Shown: positions 1-7,950 of the stretch, one piece after another | Layout of the letters: every line of letters begins with the position of its first letter | Numbering within the stretch: position 1 is the first letter of the stretch | Assembly: GCA_964471915.1 (NCBI GenBank) | Contig: CAYYID010000001.1 | Coordinates: 186,001-250,000 of the forward strand | Direction: 5' to 3' | Origin: JAIEPW01 sp964471915 | Lineage (GTDB): Bacteria > Acidobacteriota > Terriglobia > Bryobacterales > Bryobacteraceae | DNA: 64,000 nucleotides | Notes under the pieces: model-generated | What the model saw: only the letters and a program-made list of their open reading frames with translations | Databases searched by the model: none | Told to the model about the DNA's origin: nothing | Position numbers and translations under genes: made by a program

Positions 1-10
1 TCGTCGTAAC

Positions 11-247
11 ATGACTGTCGACGCGATCAAGGACGCCATCGCCGGGCTATCCGAGGACGACCGCCGTTCCCTCACTGCATGGCTCAACGATATGGGTTAT
101 GACGCCTGGGACAGAGAGATGGTAACGGACTTCACGGCAGGCGGGCGCGGCATGGCGTGGGCCGAAAGGGTGAAGCAGCAAATCGCCGAGGGTGAGGCTC
201 GTCCCATGGAGGAGGGATTTGCTGAGCGGGGCAACCCTCAATCGTGA
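11..247 (+). CDS. Probable antitoxin of a type II toxin-antitoxin pair
   Basis: A 78-residue acidic, helix-rich protein. It begins MTVDAIKDAIAGLSEDDRRS and has the amphipathic N-terminal helix typical of small antitoxins that neutralise RelE/ParE toxins. No DNA-binding fold can be named with certainty. Its stop overlaps the GTG start of the next gene by four bases (GTGA), so the two are translationally coupled. That coupling, together with the partner's clear toxin character, is the main reason for the call. The left window edge is only 10 bases away, so an upstream start or promoter cannot be judged. Confidence 0.55.
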   Translation: MTVDAIKDAIAGLSEDDRRSLTAWLNDMGYDAWDREMVTDFTAGGRGMAWAERVKQQIAEGEARPMEEGFAERGNPQS

Positions 248-507
248 TCTTTCGCTCACGGGCGATCCCGGGGTTTTGGCATTGCTACGACGCGCTTCCT
301 GCGGATATCCAGTGGCGGGCTTCGAAGCAGTTCGCGATCTTTCGGCGGGATCCGCGCCACCCGTCCCTGCAACTGAAGCCCGTTGGCGAGTTTTGGTCCG
401 TCCGAGTCAACGATGCCTATCGAGCGTTGGCCTACCGCGAAGGCAGCGTCTTCACGTGGTTTTGGATCGGGTCGCATGACGAGTATGAGCGCATGCTCGA
501 AGCCTGA
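244..507 (+). CDS. RelE/ParE-superfamily toxin
   Basis: An 87-residue protein with the compact RelE/ParE fold pattern: an N-terminal helix pair, then strands. The stretch WSVRVNDAYRAL at about residues 51-62 and the C-terminal WFWIGSHDEYERML match the core strand and the last helix of this superfamily. Members are ribosome-dependent mRNA interferases or gyrase inhibitors; the sequence does not say which applies here. It starts at GTG inside the stop of the preceding antitoxin gene. The length is normal for the family and no catalytic truncation is evident. Confidence 0.72.
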   Translation: MIFRSRAIPGFWHCYDALPADIQWRASKQFAIFRRDPRHPSLQLKPVGEFWSVRVNDAYRALAYREGSVFTWFWIGSHDEYERMLEA

Positions 508-608
508 TTGCGTGGGCGCACGGCGCCATGGCCAGCGGGAATAGGCAGTGAACCCTGTTGCCAGCGCACAGCCAAGGCTTGCGGCTCCCGGCAGAGTTGG
601 GGCAGCCC

Positions 609-643
609 CGAAAAACGAACGCCCCCGCCGGGCAGGCGGGGGC
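609..643 (-). terminator. Intrinsic terminator of the secreted-protein gene
   Basis: A perfect 9-bp GC stem (621-629 with 635-643) with a 5-nt loop. On the minus strand it is followed by a T-rich run read from 620 down to 609. It lies just past the stop at 670 of the minus-strand gene. Confidence 0.72.
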
Positions 644-669
644 CGCAAAGATTCGGGCTGAGCCGCGGG

Positions 670-1647
670 CTAGATGATCTCCCGCTCCTTCTTCATAAGC
701 TGCTTCTTCTCTTCGAGCAGCTTGTCGAGCTTCTCCAGTTGGAGCAGCGGCGACTTCGTCTCGTTCACCGTGTAGTCCGCGGGGACTTCGAAGAGGCTGC
801 GCAGCGGCTCCTGGCGCAACACCTGCGTCAGCTTGTACGTGGTCTCGCCCATTCGCGGATCCAGCGTGCGGGTCATCACCACCACCTGCAGCTCCGGCGA
901 GTACCAGCGCTCGGTGACCGTTTCAATGGGACGCTCGTTGCCGATCTTGCCCGCCTCGATGGTGATCGTCGTGCGCGTACCCTCGGCCTCGACACCCTCG
1001 ATCATGCGCTTGCCCAGCGACTCGCGCTTCACGTTCTTGCCCTCGGCTACCGAGAAGCCGCCGCTGTTCTCGATCCACATCAGCCGGTCGTGCGCCGGCC
1101 CCTCCACGCGGGTTCCCGCCACCGCGCCCTCCATGGCGTGGACCTCGACGTGGACGCTGCCCTCCTCGATCACCCGGACCTCCGGCTTCTTGCCGCTGGC
1201 CAGTCCGGCCTTCGTGGTAAAGGAGAACACCTGCGGCATGGCCATCTTGCGCGCGGTCTTCTTCTCGGGGTCGAGCGAATAGCTGACCTTCGCCACCGGA
1301 TCCTGGATCGAGATGATCGACTTGCCGCCGCCCGGAGCCTCGAACGGCCCGATCGATTTGAGTTGCTGCTCGCGCCGCTCCCGGCCTTCGCCGTCGCGGT
1401 AGATGTTCGAGCTGGACCTCCGGACGATCCGGTTGCCGTCCGCCAGCGTCTGCACCGACTCGGTGACCGCTTCGGCCGAGTAGGGCGCGCCCTTTACGGT
1501 TTTGCCGCCGATCGCCTCGGTGGCCAGGAAGTCGAAGGTCGCCATCGGGGGAATCGCGATTTCGAACTTATCGCTCATGCGCTCCCGGATCACCGGGCCC
1601 TGCGCGAATACCGGCGCTGCCGCCGCCAACAGTAAGAGTCGTTTCAT
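670..1647 (-). CDS. Secreted protein of unknown function
   Basis: A 325-residue protein with a short signal peptide (MKRLLLLAAAAPVFA, cleavage before QG). The mature part is polar and beta-rich, with repeated charged strands such as GEGRERREQQL. It ends in a Lys/Glu-rich helix (about residues 300-325) that may form a coiled coil. No enzymatic motif was recognised. It lies just downstream of the sigma/anti-sigma pair on the same strand (21 bp gap) and ends at a strong terminator, so it is probably co-transcribed with them and may be an envelope target of that sigma factor. That link is inference from position only. Confidence 0.75.
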   Translation of the reverse strand: MKRLLLLAAAAPVFAQGPVIRERMSDKFEIAIPPMATFDFLATEAIGGKTVKGAPYSAEAVTESVQTLADGNRIVRRSSSNIYRDGEGRERREQQLKSIGPFEAPGGGKSIISIQDPVAKVSYSLDPEKKTARKMAMPQVFSFTTKAGLASGKKPEVRVIEEGSVHVEVHAMEGAVAGTRVEGPAHDRLMWIENSGGFSVAEGKNVKRESLGKRMIEGVEAEGTRTTITIEAGKIGNERPIETVTERWYSPELQVVVMTRTLDPRMGETTYKLTQVLRQEPLRSLFEVPADYTVNETKSPLLQLEKLDKLLEEKKQLMKKEREII

Positions 1648-1668
1648 TCCTTCACCTCGCTCGAGTAG

Positions 1669-2364
1669 TTATCGCTGACTCACGAAGCGGATCGCCCGCG
1701 CCGTGCCATCCTCACCCAGCAGGACATCGGCCTGCACCCGCTCATCCAACCGCTCCATCTTCACCGGCAGACCCATGGCCAGCAGAGCCGTCTTGGGCAC
1801 GCTGATCCGGACCACCTGCGTCCGCTCGCTGGCGTCAATCAAGCCTGCGCCGAGCGGCAGAAACTGCGTCGTCACTTCCCGCGTCACCAGCGGACCTTCG
1901 CCGGGGGCCGTTCCGCGCCGCGCGGGCAACGGGCGCTGGACCCCGGTGTCGTCCATCATGGTCTTCGGCGGATCCACGAGCGCCGTCCTGGGCGCTTCGG
2001 GGATCGCGGGCTGAACCACCGGCGCGACACTCGCCACTTGCGGCGCCGGGGGCTCCTTGTCCGTCAGAACCGCCACCAGGGCCAGGCCGGCCGCGATCGC
2101 GCCGCCCGCCGCCCAGGTCCACCGCACGGCCGTGCGCCGCGGCGCGGCGTGCGTCTGGCGGAACTGGTCCCGCAGCCGAGCCTCCACGCCGAGGCTCGCC
2201 TGGAATTCTTCGTCCTCTTGGGCGATCACCCGCAGCGCTTCCGTCAGCCGCCGTTCCTCGGCCAGCCGCGCGGCACAGCGCGCACAGGCTCGCGCGTGTT
2301 CGGGCTCGGCCCCGGCGCCGCGCGCCGCGTCCATCACGATCTCCTCGAACTCCCTGCACGTCAT
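1669..2364 (-). CDS. Membrane-anchored anti-sigma factor (zinc-finger type)
   Basis: A 231-residue protein. The N-terminus carries a HARACARC segment (His-x3-Cys-x2-Cys, about residues 24-31), the signature of zinc-binding anti-sigma domains that hold ECF sigma factors. A single membrane span lies at about residues 84-102 (GGAIAAGLALVAVL). The periplasmic part is about 130 residues and Pro-rich at first. The start ATG overlaps the sigma gene stop (ATGA at 2361-2364), the classic arrangement for a sigma and its cognate anti-sigma. Release probably requires proteolysis or a signal sensed outside the membrane. Its specific stimulus cannot be read from the sequence. Confidence 0.82.
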   Translation of the reverse strand: MTCREFEEIVMDAARGAGAEPEHARACARCAARLAEERRLTEALRVIAQEDEEFQASLGVEARLRDQFRQTHAAPRRTAVRWTWAAGGAIAAGLALVAVLTDKEPPAPQVASVAPVVQPAIPEAPRTALVDPPKTMMDDTGVQRPLPARRGTAPGEGPLVTREVTTQFLPLGAGLIDASERTQVVRISVPKTALLAMGLPVKMERLDERVQADVLLGEDGTARAIRFVSQR

Positions 2365-2948
2365 AGCGCCGCTCCCTTCACCGCGGCCATCACTGGAGCC
2401 CCGCGAAATTTTTCAAGAAGCAACCCCCGCGCCCGGCTCAACCGGCTGCGGACGGTCCCGATCGGACACTCCAGCACCGACGCCGCGTCCTGGTAGCTCA
2501 TCTCCTGCAGTTCGCAGAGCACCACCACCTCGCGGTAGGCCGGAGGCAAACTCAGAATGGCCCGCCGCACGGCATTGATCGTCTCGCGCCGCGTCAGATC
2601 GTCCAGCACCGTTGCCCGCTCGTCCGCCACCGGATCCTGATCCTCTCCCTCGTACTCCACCCACGCCTCCGCGCGCGACCGCTCCACGTAGCGCCGCACG
2701 TAGTTCCGCGCCACGCCATAGAGAAACGCCGCCACCGATCCGCGCGCGGCGTCGAACTTCCGGCCCTCGCGCATCAGCACCAGGAACACGTCCTGGGTGA
2801 TTTCTTCGGCCACTTCGACGCTGCCGCACATTTGCAGCGCGTAGCGGTACACGCCCGCCTGGCGTCTCCGGTACAAGGCAGTGAACGCCGCCTCGTCGCC
2901 TTTGAGCATCCGGCCCAGCAGAAGCTCGTCCGTCAGTTCCAACGTCAT
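2361..2948 (-). CDS. ECF RNA polymerase sigma factor
   Basis: A 195-residue sigma-70 family protein of the extracytoplasmic-function class. Region 2 is seen in LYRRRQAGVYRYALQMCGS and EITQDVFLVLM. Region 4 is seen in LPPAYREVVVLCELQEMSYQ and the helix-turn-helix stretch CPIGTVRSRLSRARGLL. The start is placed at ATG 2948 (MTLELTDELLL) because upstream codons lack family similarity, although the frame stays open to 3059. It precedes its anti-sigma gene with a 4-base overlap. ECF factors of this type direct transcription of envelope or stress genes and often their own operon. No target promoter was identified. Confidence 0.94.
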   Translation of the reverse strand: MTLELTDELLLGRMLKGDEAAFTALYRRRQAGVYRYALQMCGSVEVAEEITQDVFLVLMREGRKFDAARGSVAAFLYGVARNYVRRYVERSRAEAWVEYEGEDQDPVADERATVLDDLTRRETINAVRRAILSLPPAYREVVVLCELQEMSYQDAASVLECPIGTVRSRLSRARGLLLEKFRGAPVMAAVKGAAL

Positions 2949-3044
2949 CCGTTCACTCGCATTTGCTATTTTGACTTCCCCCGGACACGCGGGAAAGTTC
3001 CCGGTTTTGGTGCGATCCTGCTGTAAGACGCCGGAGCGTGGGAT

Positions 3045-3167
3045 ATGGACCTGAGACAACAGTACGAAGAAGCGGCGAAGGACCTAACGCGGGTTGCCGA
3101 GGCGCGCGAATGGTGCGAGGGGCTGATCGGGGATGTCCTTTGGGATGAAGAAGATGACGTCCAATGA
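3045..3167 (+). CDS. Possible 40-residue small protein
   Basis: A short open frame from ATG 3045 to TGA 3165-3167 that encodes an acidic helical peptide starting MDLRQQYEEAAKDL. A GGAG motif lies about 9 bases upstream of the ATG. It is divergent from the sigma gene and overlaps the start of the next gene in another frame, which suggests coupling or a leader role. It may equally be chance. It is listed because spacing and composition look gene-like. Confidence 0.32.
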   Translation: MDLRQQYEEAAKDLTRVAEAREWCEGLIGDVLWDEEDDVQ

Positions 3168-3693
3168 CCGGCGCCGCTTCCCGGACCGGGTCGCCCGCCC
3201 GTACCGGGGACGGACCCGCTTGAAGCTCAAAGTCCTGCCCTCGAAGCCGGACGAAGGTCCGCCGGTGCTCCAGTTCGAGGGCGACGCGACATCGCTCGAC
3301 TTCCTGGTGAAGGTCCTCGAGGCCGTCGGCGGTGGTGCACCGCGTGACTGGCTGGTACCCGAGGAGCACCTGGTTACGGCGTCTCAAGCCGGCTTGGTTC
3401 TTCGCCTGCTGGCCGACCGGGGCTCCAAGAATCCGGCCACGGTGCGGCGGCGACGATCGCGGTTGGCCTTGCGCCTCGAAACTGGGTCCGGCCGGCGGAG
3501 GTTCGTCGTCGAAGGGGACCGCGCGGCGTTGGAGCGGCTCGCGGATCTGGTCCGAGACGTCCTGACGGATCCCGACTGCGGCCGGCAGATTCACGTTGGG
3601 CAGGGGGGCCTGGCGAAGTCCTCGGAGATGGGACTGTACATCCACCGGCTGCCGTGCATGGCGAAGTTCCTTCGCCAGTACGGCTGGCCCTGA
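3133..3693 (+). CDS. Hypothetical protein
   Basis: An up to 186-residue basic protein. Starts are possible at ATG 3133, 3145 or 3154; the last (MTSNDRRRFPDR) overlaps the preceding small frame by 14 bases. The sequence alternates strands and helices, for example LKLKVLPSKPDEGPPVLQFE and GGRRF-type basic turns, and ends with LYIHRLPCMAKFLRQYGWP. No known domain was recognised. It converges on the small minus-strand gene at 3694 with no space between the stops. Base composition is like its neighbours. Confidence 0.6.
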   Translation: MSFGMKKMTSNDRRRFPDRVARPYRGRTRLKLKVLPSKPDEGPPVLQFEGDATSLDFLVKVLEAVGGGAPRDWLVPEEHLVTASQAGLVLRLLADRGSKNPATVRRRRSRLALRLETGSGRRRFVVEGDRAALERLADLVRDVLTDPDCGRQIHVGQGGLAKSSEMGLYIHRLPCMAKFLRQYGWP

Positions 3694-3897
3694 TTACTGC
3701 CTCTTCTTGCGGAGCTTCTCGGGCAGTTCGTCGCCGGGCATGGGGGGATTGCCGACCCCGGCAGTAGCGAGTAGCTTCTTCGCCCGCTCAACGTCGCCGC
3801 GGGCGGCGCGCTCGGCGAAATAGCTCTCCGTGCGCAAGGCCGAAAGCTTCTCCGCCACCGCTCGCTGCAGCCAGACGGCCATGTCACGCCTGGTCAT
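3694..3897 (-). CDS. Small protein, possibly an orphan antitoxin
   Basis: A 67-residue helical protein containing YFAERAARGDVERAKKLLA followed by a PPMPGDELP tail. This 'RAARGD...A..LL...PP.PGDEL' pattern resembles small antitoxin-like proteins that occur beside PIN or RelE toxins, but no toxin partner lies on this strand. The gene is head-to-head with lpd (97 bp apart) and tail-to-tail with the 186-residue hypothetical gene. The functional call is tentative; the open frame and composition support a real gene. Confidence 0.5.
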   Translation of the reverse strand: MTRRDMAVWLQRAVAEKLSALRTESYFAERAARGDVERAKKLLATAGVGNPPMPGDELPEKLRKKRQ

Positions 3898-3994
3898 GAT
3901 CTTGTTTTGCCTTTCCGGTTCCGCGACTTCGCCCGGACCTCCCGCATCTCAATGGTAAACTGAAATTTCAGCCCGCACCTCCCAACTCAATCCC

Positions 3995-5386
3995 ATGAAC
4001 TACGACGTAATCGTGATCGGGAGCGGACCCGGCGGTTATTCGACCGCCGTGCGCGCCGCCCAGTATGGACTCAAGACGGCCATCGTCGAAAAGGACCCCA
4101 AGCTCGGGGGCGTGTGCCTCCATGTCGGCTGCGTCCCCACCAAGGCCCTGCTCCACACCGCGCAAGTCTGGGACTACCTGAAGCACGGCGCCTCTCAGGG
4201 GATCCACTGCGACAACCCGCGCTTCGATCTGGGCGCAGCCAAGGCCAATAAGGACGGCATCGTCTCGAAGAAGGCCAAGGGCGTCGACTTCCTGATGAAG
4301 AAGAACAAGATCGACGTCTACAAAGGCTATGGCAAGCTGGCCGGACCGGGCCGAGTCACGGTGACCGGCGAAGCCGGGGCGCAAACGCTGGAGGGCAAGA
4401 ACATCATCCTCGCCACCGGCAGCGAGGCCCGCATGCTGCCCGGGCTGAAGCCTGGCGGCCGCATTCTTACGAACATCGAGATACTGGCGCTGACCGAAGT
4501 CCCCAAGAGCATGCTGGTGCTGGGCGCGGGCGCGGTGGGCGTTGAGTTCGCCTCGATGTACAACCGCTTCGGGACCAAATGCACCGTGCTCGAGATGCTG
4601 CCCCGGATCGTGCCGGTGGAGGACGAGGACATCTCGAAGGAACTGGAGCGGGTCTTCAAGAAACAGGGAATCCGCGTCGAAACCAGCGCCAAGGCCTCGA
4701 ACATCCGGGAGACGGGCGCGGGCGTGGCCCTCGACGTGAACTACGCCAACGGGAAGTCCGAAACGCTGGAAGCCGACGTGCTGCTGGTCGCCATCGGGCG
4801 CAAGCCGAATACGGAGAGCCTGGGCCTGGAAGGCACCCGCGTCGAACTCGATCGGGGCTTTGTTAAGGTCGACGGCCACCAGCGCACCGGGGAGCCGGGC
4901 GTCTACGCGATCGGCGATATCGTGGCCGGCACGCCGCAACTGGCGCACGTCGCGACGGCCGAGGGCATGGTGGCGTTGGATGCCATCGCCGGCAAGCCGG
5001 TGCATCCGATCCGGAAGGACCGGATCCCGGGCGCGACGTACACCGAACCCGGCGTCGGCTCGGTGGGGCTGACCGAGAAACAGGCTCGCGAACTCGGCTA
5101 CGACGTCAAGGTCGGGAAGTTTCCATTCCTGGCCAACTCGAAGGCTTCGATCCTGGACAGCCACGACGGCTTCGTGAAGATCGTCGCCGACGCAGAGTAC
5201 GGCGAGATCCTGGGGGTCCATATTGTGGGTCCCGAGGCCTATGAGCTGATCGGTGAGGCGGTGACGGCGATGGATGCGGAGGCGACGGTGGACGTCATGA
5301 TGCGGTCCATCCACGCGCACCCGACGCTGTACGAAACAGTGGGCGAGGCGTTCAATAACGTCTACGGCCTGGCGATTAACATCTAA
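3995..5386 (+). CDS. lpdA: Dihydrolipoyl dehydrogenase (E3)
   Basis: 463 residues, normal for the family. It reoxidises the dihydrolipoyl arm of 2-oxoacid dehydrogenase (or glycine cleavage) complexes, passing electrons through an FAD/disulfide pair to NAD+. Visible: the FAD-binding GSGPGG at residues 9-14, redox-active cysteines Cys41 and Cys46 in CLHVGC, the NAD-binding segment LGAGAVGVEFASMYNRFG, the second FAD contact YAIGD, and the C-terminal HPTLYE whose His442-Glu447 form the catalytic base pair. It is followed by lipB and an E2 gene, so the three form a lipoate-enzyme cluster. A GC hairpin just after the stop (5391-5407) has no clear T-run. Confidence 0.97.
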   Translation: MNYDVIVIGSGPGGYSTAVRAAQYGLKTAIVEKDPKLGGVCLHVGCVPTKALLHTAQVWDYLKHGASQGIHCDNPRFDLGAAKANKDGIVSKKAKGVDFLMKKNKIDVYKGYGKLAGPGRVTVTGEAGAQTLEGKNIILATGSEARMLPGLKPGGRILTNIEILALTEVPKSMLVLGAGAVGVEFASMYNRFGTKCTVLEMLPRIVPVEDEDISKELERVFKKQGIRVETSAKASNIRETGAGVALDVNYANGKSETLEADVLLVAIGRKPNTESLGLEGTRVELDRGFVKVDGHQRTGEPGVYAIGDIVAGTPQLAHVATAEGMVALDAIAGKPVHPIRKDRIPGATYTEPGVGSVGLTEKQARELGYDVKVGKFPFLANSKASILDSHDGFVKIVADAEYGEILGVHIVGPEAYELIGEAVTAMDAEATVDVMMRSIHAHPTLYETVGEAFNNVYGLAINI

Positions 5387-5445
5387 GAAAAGGGGGGCGA
5401 GCCCCCCTGTGATCCCCCCGAGCCTGGTTCCTCTCTTAACGACTC

Positions 5446-6123
5446 ATGCCTCGCGCCTGCAACTTCGTGGACCTCGGCGTCATGCGCTGGGCCGAAGCCT
5501 ATGCGCTGCAGGAGCATCTGGCCGCGGAGCGCAAAGCGGGGCGGATTCCGGATCATTTTCTGATCGTGGAGCATCCGCACGTGATCACCATGGGCCGCAA
5601 CGGCAAGGAGCAGCACCTGCTGCTGCCGCCGGCTTCGCTCGCCCGGCTCGGCATCGACTACCACGAAACCAACCGCGGCGGCGACGTCACCTACCACGGT
5701 CCGGGGCAGATCACGGGCTATTTCATCTTCGATTTGCGAGAATGGAAGAGAGATGTCGGAGCCTTCGTGCGCGGCATCGAGCAGGGCTTGATAGACGCGC
5801 TCGCGGAGTTCGGCGTCCGGGCGGATCGCTCTCCCTACAAGGGCGAAACCGGCGTCTGGGTGGACGGCGCGAAGATCGGCGCCATCGGCGTGCACCTGAG
5901 CCGGTGGGTCAGCACCCACGGATTCGCCTTGAACGTATCGACTGATTTGGATTTCTTCCGGCACATCGTGCCGTGCGGTTTGACGAAGCCCGTCACCTCG
6001 CTGCGCGCGCTGGGCAACCCGGCGTCGCGCGAGGCCGTGACGGAGGCATTGAAGCGGGCGTACGCGCGCCACTTCAATTGGAGCCTGGAAACGAAAGTTC
6101 TGACTACGGAGATCAGCCAATGA
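5446..6123 (+). CDS. lipB: Octanoyl-[acyl-carrier-protein]-protein N-octanoyltransferase
   Basis: 225 residues. It transfers octanoyl groups from acyl carrier protein to lipoyl domains, the first step of lipoate biosynthesis. Family signatures are all present: EHPHVITMGRNG, the RGGDVTYHGPGQ loop that binds the acyl chain, GVWVDGAKIGAIGVHL with the catalytic lysine, RWVSTHGFALNV, and the nucleophile cysteine in FRHIVPCGL. The stop overlaps the E2 start (ATGA, 6120-6123), so octanoylation and its main substrate are made together. No lipA is present in the window. Confidence 0.97.
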   Translation: MPRACNFVDLGVMRWAEAYALQEHLAAERKAGRIPDHFLIVEHPHVITMGRNGKEQHLLLPPASLARLGIDYHETNRGGDVTYHGPGQITGYFIFDLREWKRDVGAFVRGIEQGLIDALAEFGVRADRSPYKGETGVWVDGAKIGAIGVHLSRWVSTHGFALNVSTDLDFFRHIVPCGLTKPVTSLRALGNPASREAVTEALKRAYARHFNWSLETKVLTTEISQ

Positions 6124-7520
6124 CCGACGTCATCATGCCCCAGATGGGCGAAAGCATCGTGGAAGGCACGCTCACCAAGTGGCTCAAGAAGCCCGGGGAT
6201 CGCGTGGAGCGCGACGAGCCGCTGTTCGAGATCTCGACCGACAAGGTGGACACCGAGATCCCGGCGCCGGTGGCCGGCGTTCTGGCCGAGATCCTGATCC
6301 AGGAAGGCACGACGGTGGGCATCAACACCGTGGTGGGCCGGATTGGGGATAGCGCGGGCGCCGCGGCGCCGGCTCCCGTGGCTGCAGCAGCCCCTCCGCC
6401 TCCTCCGCCGCTGCCCCCGGCCGCTCCGGCTCCGGTAGTTGTCGCCCCGCCGCCTCCTCCCGCTCCGCCGGTTGCGGCGCCCGCTCCGGCCGCGGAAGCC
6501 GCGGAACCCGAGATGGCAGCACCGCTCTCGCCGCTGGTCCGCAAGATGGCGCGCGAGAACAACATCGACCTGAACCTGGTGAAGGGCACCGGCATTGGCG
6601 GACGGATCACGAAGAACGACCTGGAGGCTTACATAGCCTCGCGGCAGGCGCCCGCGGCTCCCGCGCCCGTCGCAGTCACGCCGCCTCCCCCGCCCCCGCC
6701 GCCTCCGGTGGCCGCGCCGGCTCCGGTTGCGGTGGCCGCTCCCGCGCCGCAGGCTCCTCCTCCGCCGCCCGCTCCGGTCTACACGACCCCGGCGCCCGCC
6801 CCGGCCCCGGCCGGTGCGCGGTTCCGCGTGGAGCCGATGTCCAACATGCGCGTGAAGATCGCCGAGCACATGGTGTTCTCGAAGCACACGTCGGCGCACG
6901 TCACCACGGTCCACAAGGTGGACATGACGCGCATCGCGAAGCTCCGCGCCCGGGTGAAGGACGAGTTCCAGGCCCGGCACGGCTTCTCGCTCACCTTCCT
7001 GCCGTTCGTGGCCCGCGCCGCGGCCACGGCGCTCCGCGAGTTCCCGGTGGTGAACTCGTCTATCGACATGCCGAACAAGTCGGTCCTGCTGCATAACGAG
7101 GTGAATATCGGCATCGCGGTGGCGCTGGACGGCGGCAACGGGCTGATCGTGCCGGTGATCCGCAACGCCGACGAGAAGAACGTGGTCGGGCTGCAGCGCT
7201 CCATCGCCGACCTCGCCGCGCGCGCCCGCTCGCGCCAGTTGCGCCCCGATGAAGTGCAGGGCGGCACGTTCTCGATTACGAACTTCGGCTCGTACGGCTC
7301 CATCTTCGCGACGCCCGTAATCAATCAGCCGCAGGTGGCGATCCTCGGCGTCGGCGCGGTGACCAAGGAACCGGTGGTGGTGGATGACGCCATCGCCATC
7401 CGCTCCATGGCTTACGTGGCCCTGACGTTCGACCACCGGCTGATCGACGGCGCGATGGGCGACCAGTTCTGCCAGAAGGTGAAAGCGGTGCTCGAGAACT
7501 GGTCGGACGAGGTCCTCTAA
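6120..7520 (+). CDS. 2-oxoacid dehydrogenase E2 (dihydrolipoyl acyltransferase)
   Basis: 466 residues from ATG 6120. The frame is open upstream, but the protein begins properly at MTDVIMPQMGES. Domain order: one lipoyl domain (residues 1-76, lipoyl-Lys42 in STDKVDTE), a long Ala/Pro linker, a peripheral-subunit-binding domain (about 135-175, SPLVRKMARENNID), a second Ala/Pro linker, and the catalytic acyltransferase domain ending with DHRLIDG (His439, Asp443). The architecture fits the E2 of branched-chain or 2-oxoglutarate type complexes; substrate cannot be decided because no E1 genes are nearby. It is translationally coupled to lipB. Confidence 0.96.
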   Translation: MTDVIMPQMGESIVEGTLTKWLKKPGDRVERDEPLFEISTDKVDTEIPAPVAGVLAEILIQEGTTVGINTVVGRIGDSAGAAAPAPVAAAAPPPPPPLPPAAPAPVVVAPPPPPAPPVAAPAPAAEAAEPEMAAPLSPLVRKMARENNIDLNLVKGTGIGGRITKNDLEAYIASRQAPAAPAPVAVTPPPPPPPPPVAAPAPVAVAAPAPQAPPPPPAPVYTTPAPAPAPAGARFRVEPMSNMRVKIAEHMVFSKHTSAHVTTVHKVDMTRIAKLRARVKDEFQARHGFSLTFLPFVARAAATALREFPVVNSSIDMPNKSVLLHNEVNIGIAVALDGGNGLIVPVIRNADEKNVVGLQRSIADLAARARSRQLRPDEVQGGTFSITNFGSYGSIFATPVINQPQVAILGVGAVTKEPVVVDDAIAIRSMAYVALTFDHRLIDGAMGDQFCQKVKAVLENWSDEVL

Positions 7521-7521
7521 G

Positions 7522-7950
7522 GTGCGGCCGATCGACGCGGCCGGCGTCCAGAAGTTCAACCAGGATTATTTCGCCGGCCTGCTAGGCATCGAGATGCTCG
7601 AGGTGACGCCGGAGAAGCTGACGGCGAAGCTTTTTGTCCGCCGCGACCTGTGCAATCCGTCCGGCGTGATGCACGGCGGCGCGATCATGAGCTTCGCGGA
7701 CACCCTGGGCGCCATTGCCACCATCGCCAACCTGGCGCCCGGCTACAACACGACCACCATCGAGTCGAAGACCAACTTCCTCGCCGCGGCGCGTGAAGGG
7801 GAAACCGTCTTCGGCGAGTGCCTGCCGCTGCACCGCGGCCGGCGGCTGATGACCTGGACCACGCGGGTGCTGAGCGAGGACGGCGGGAAGCTGCTGGCGG
7901 TGGTCACGCAGACGCAGATCGTGCTGGAGCCGCGAGTGAGCGGTGCCTAA
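7522..7950 (+). CDS. PaaI-family hotdog thioesterase
   Basis: 142 residues starting at GTG 7522, one base after the E2 stop, so it belongs to the lpd-lipB-E2 operon. The hotdog fold is visible: GIEMLEVTPEKLTAKLFVR, then NPSGVMHGGAIMSFADTLG with the HGG motif and the conserved acidic residue of the central helix, then TTIESKTNFLAAAREG. Such enzymes hydrolyse acyl-CoA thioesters (often aromatic or short-chain) in the cytosol. Its place suggests it removes acyl-CoAs that build up when the dehydrogenase complex is active; this is inference. Its stop overlaps the convergent proline dehydrogenase by four bases. Confidence 0.9.
   Translation: MRPIDAAGVQKFNQDYFAGLLGIEMLEVTPEKLTAKLFVRRDLCNPSGVMHGGAIMSFADTLGAIATIANLAPGYNTTTIESKTNFLAAAREGETVFGECLPLHRGRRLMTWTTRVLSEDGGKLLAVVTQTQIVLEPRVSGA

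Noticed and set aside
2612..3026. Several long plus-strand frames opposite the sigma and anti-sigma genes
   Set aside because: They are antisense shadows in GC-rich DNA: Arg/Pro/Ala-rich, with no family pattern, while the minus strand is clearly coding.
5391..5407. G/C hairpin after lpdA as terminator
   Set aside because: The stem is followed by C-rich, not T-rich, sequence, and lipB follows 39 bp later as part of the same cluster.
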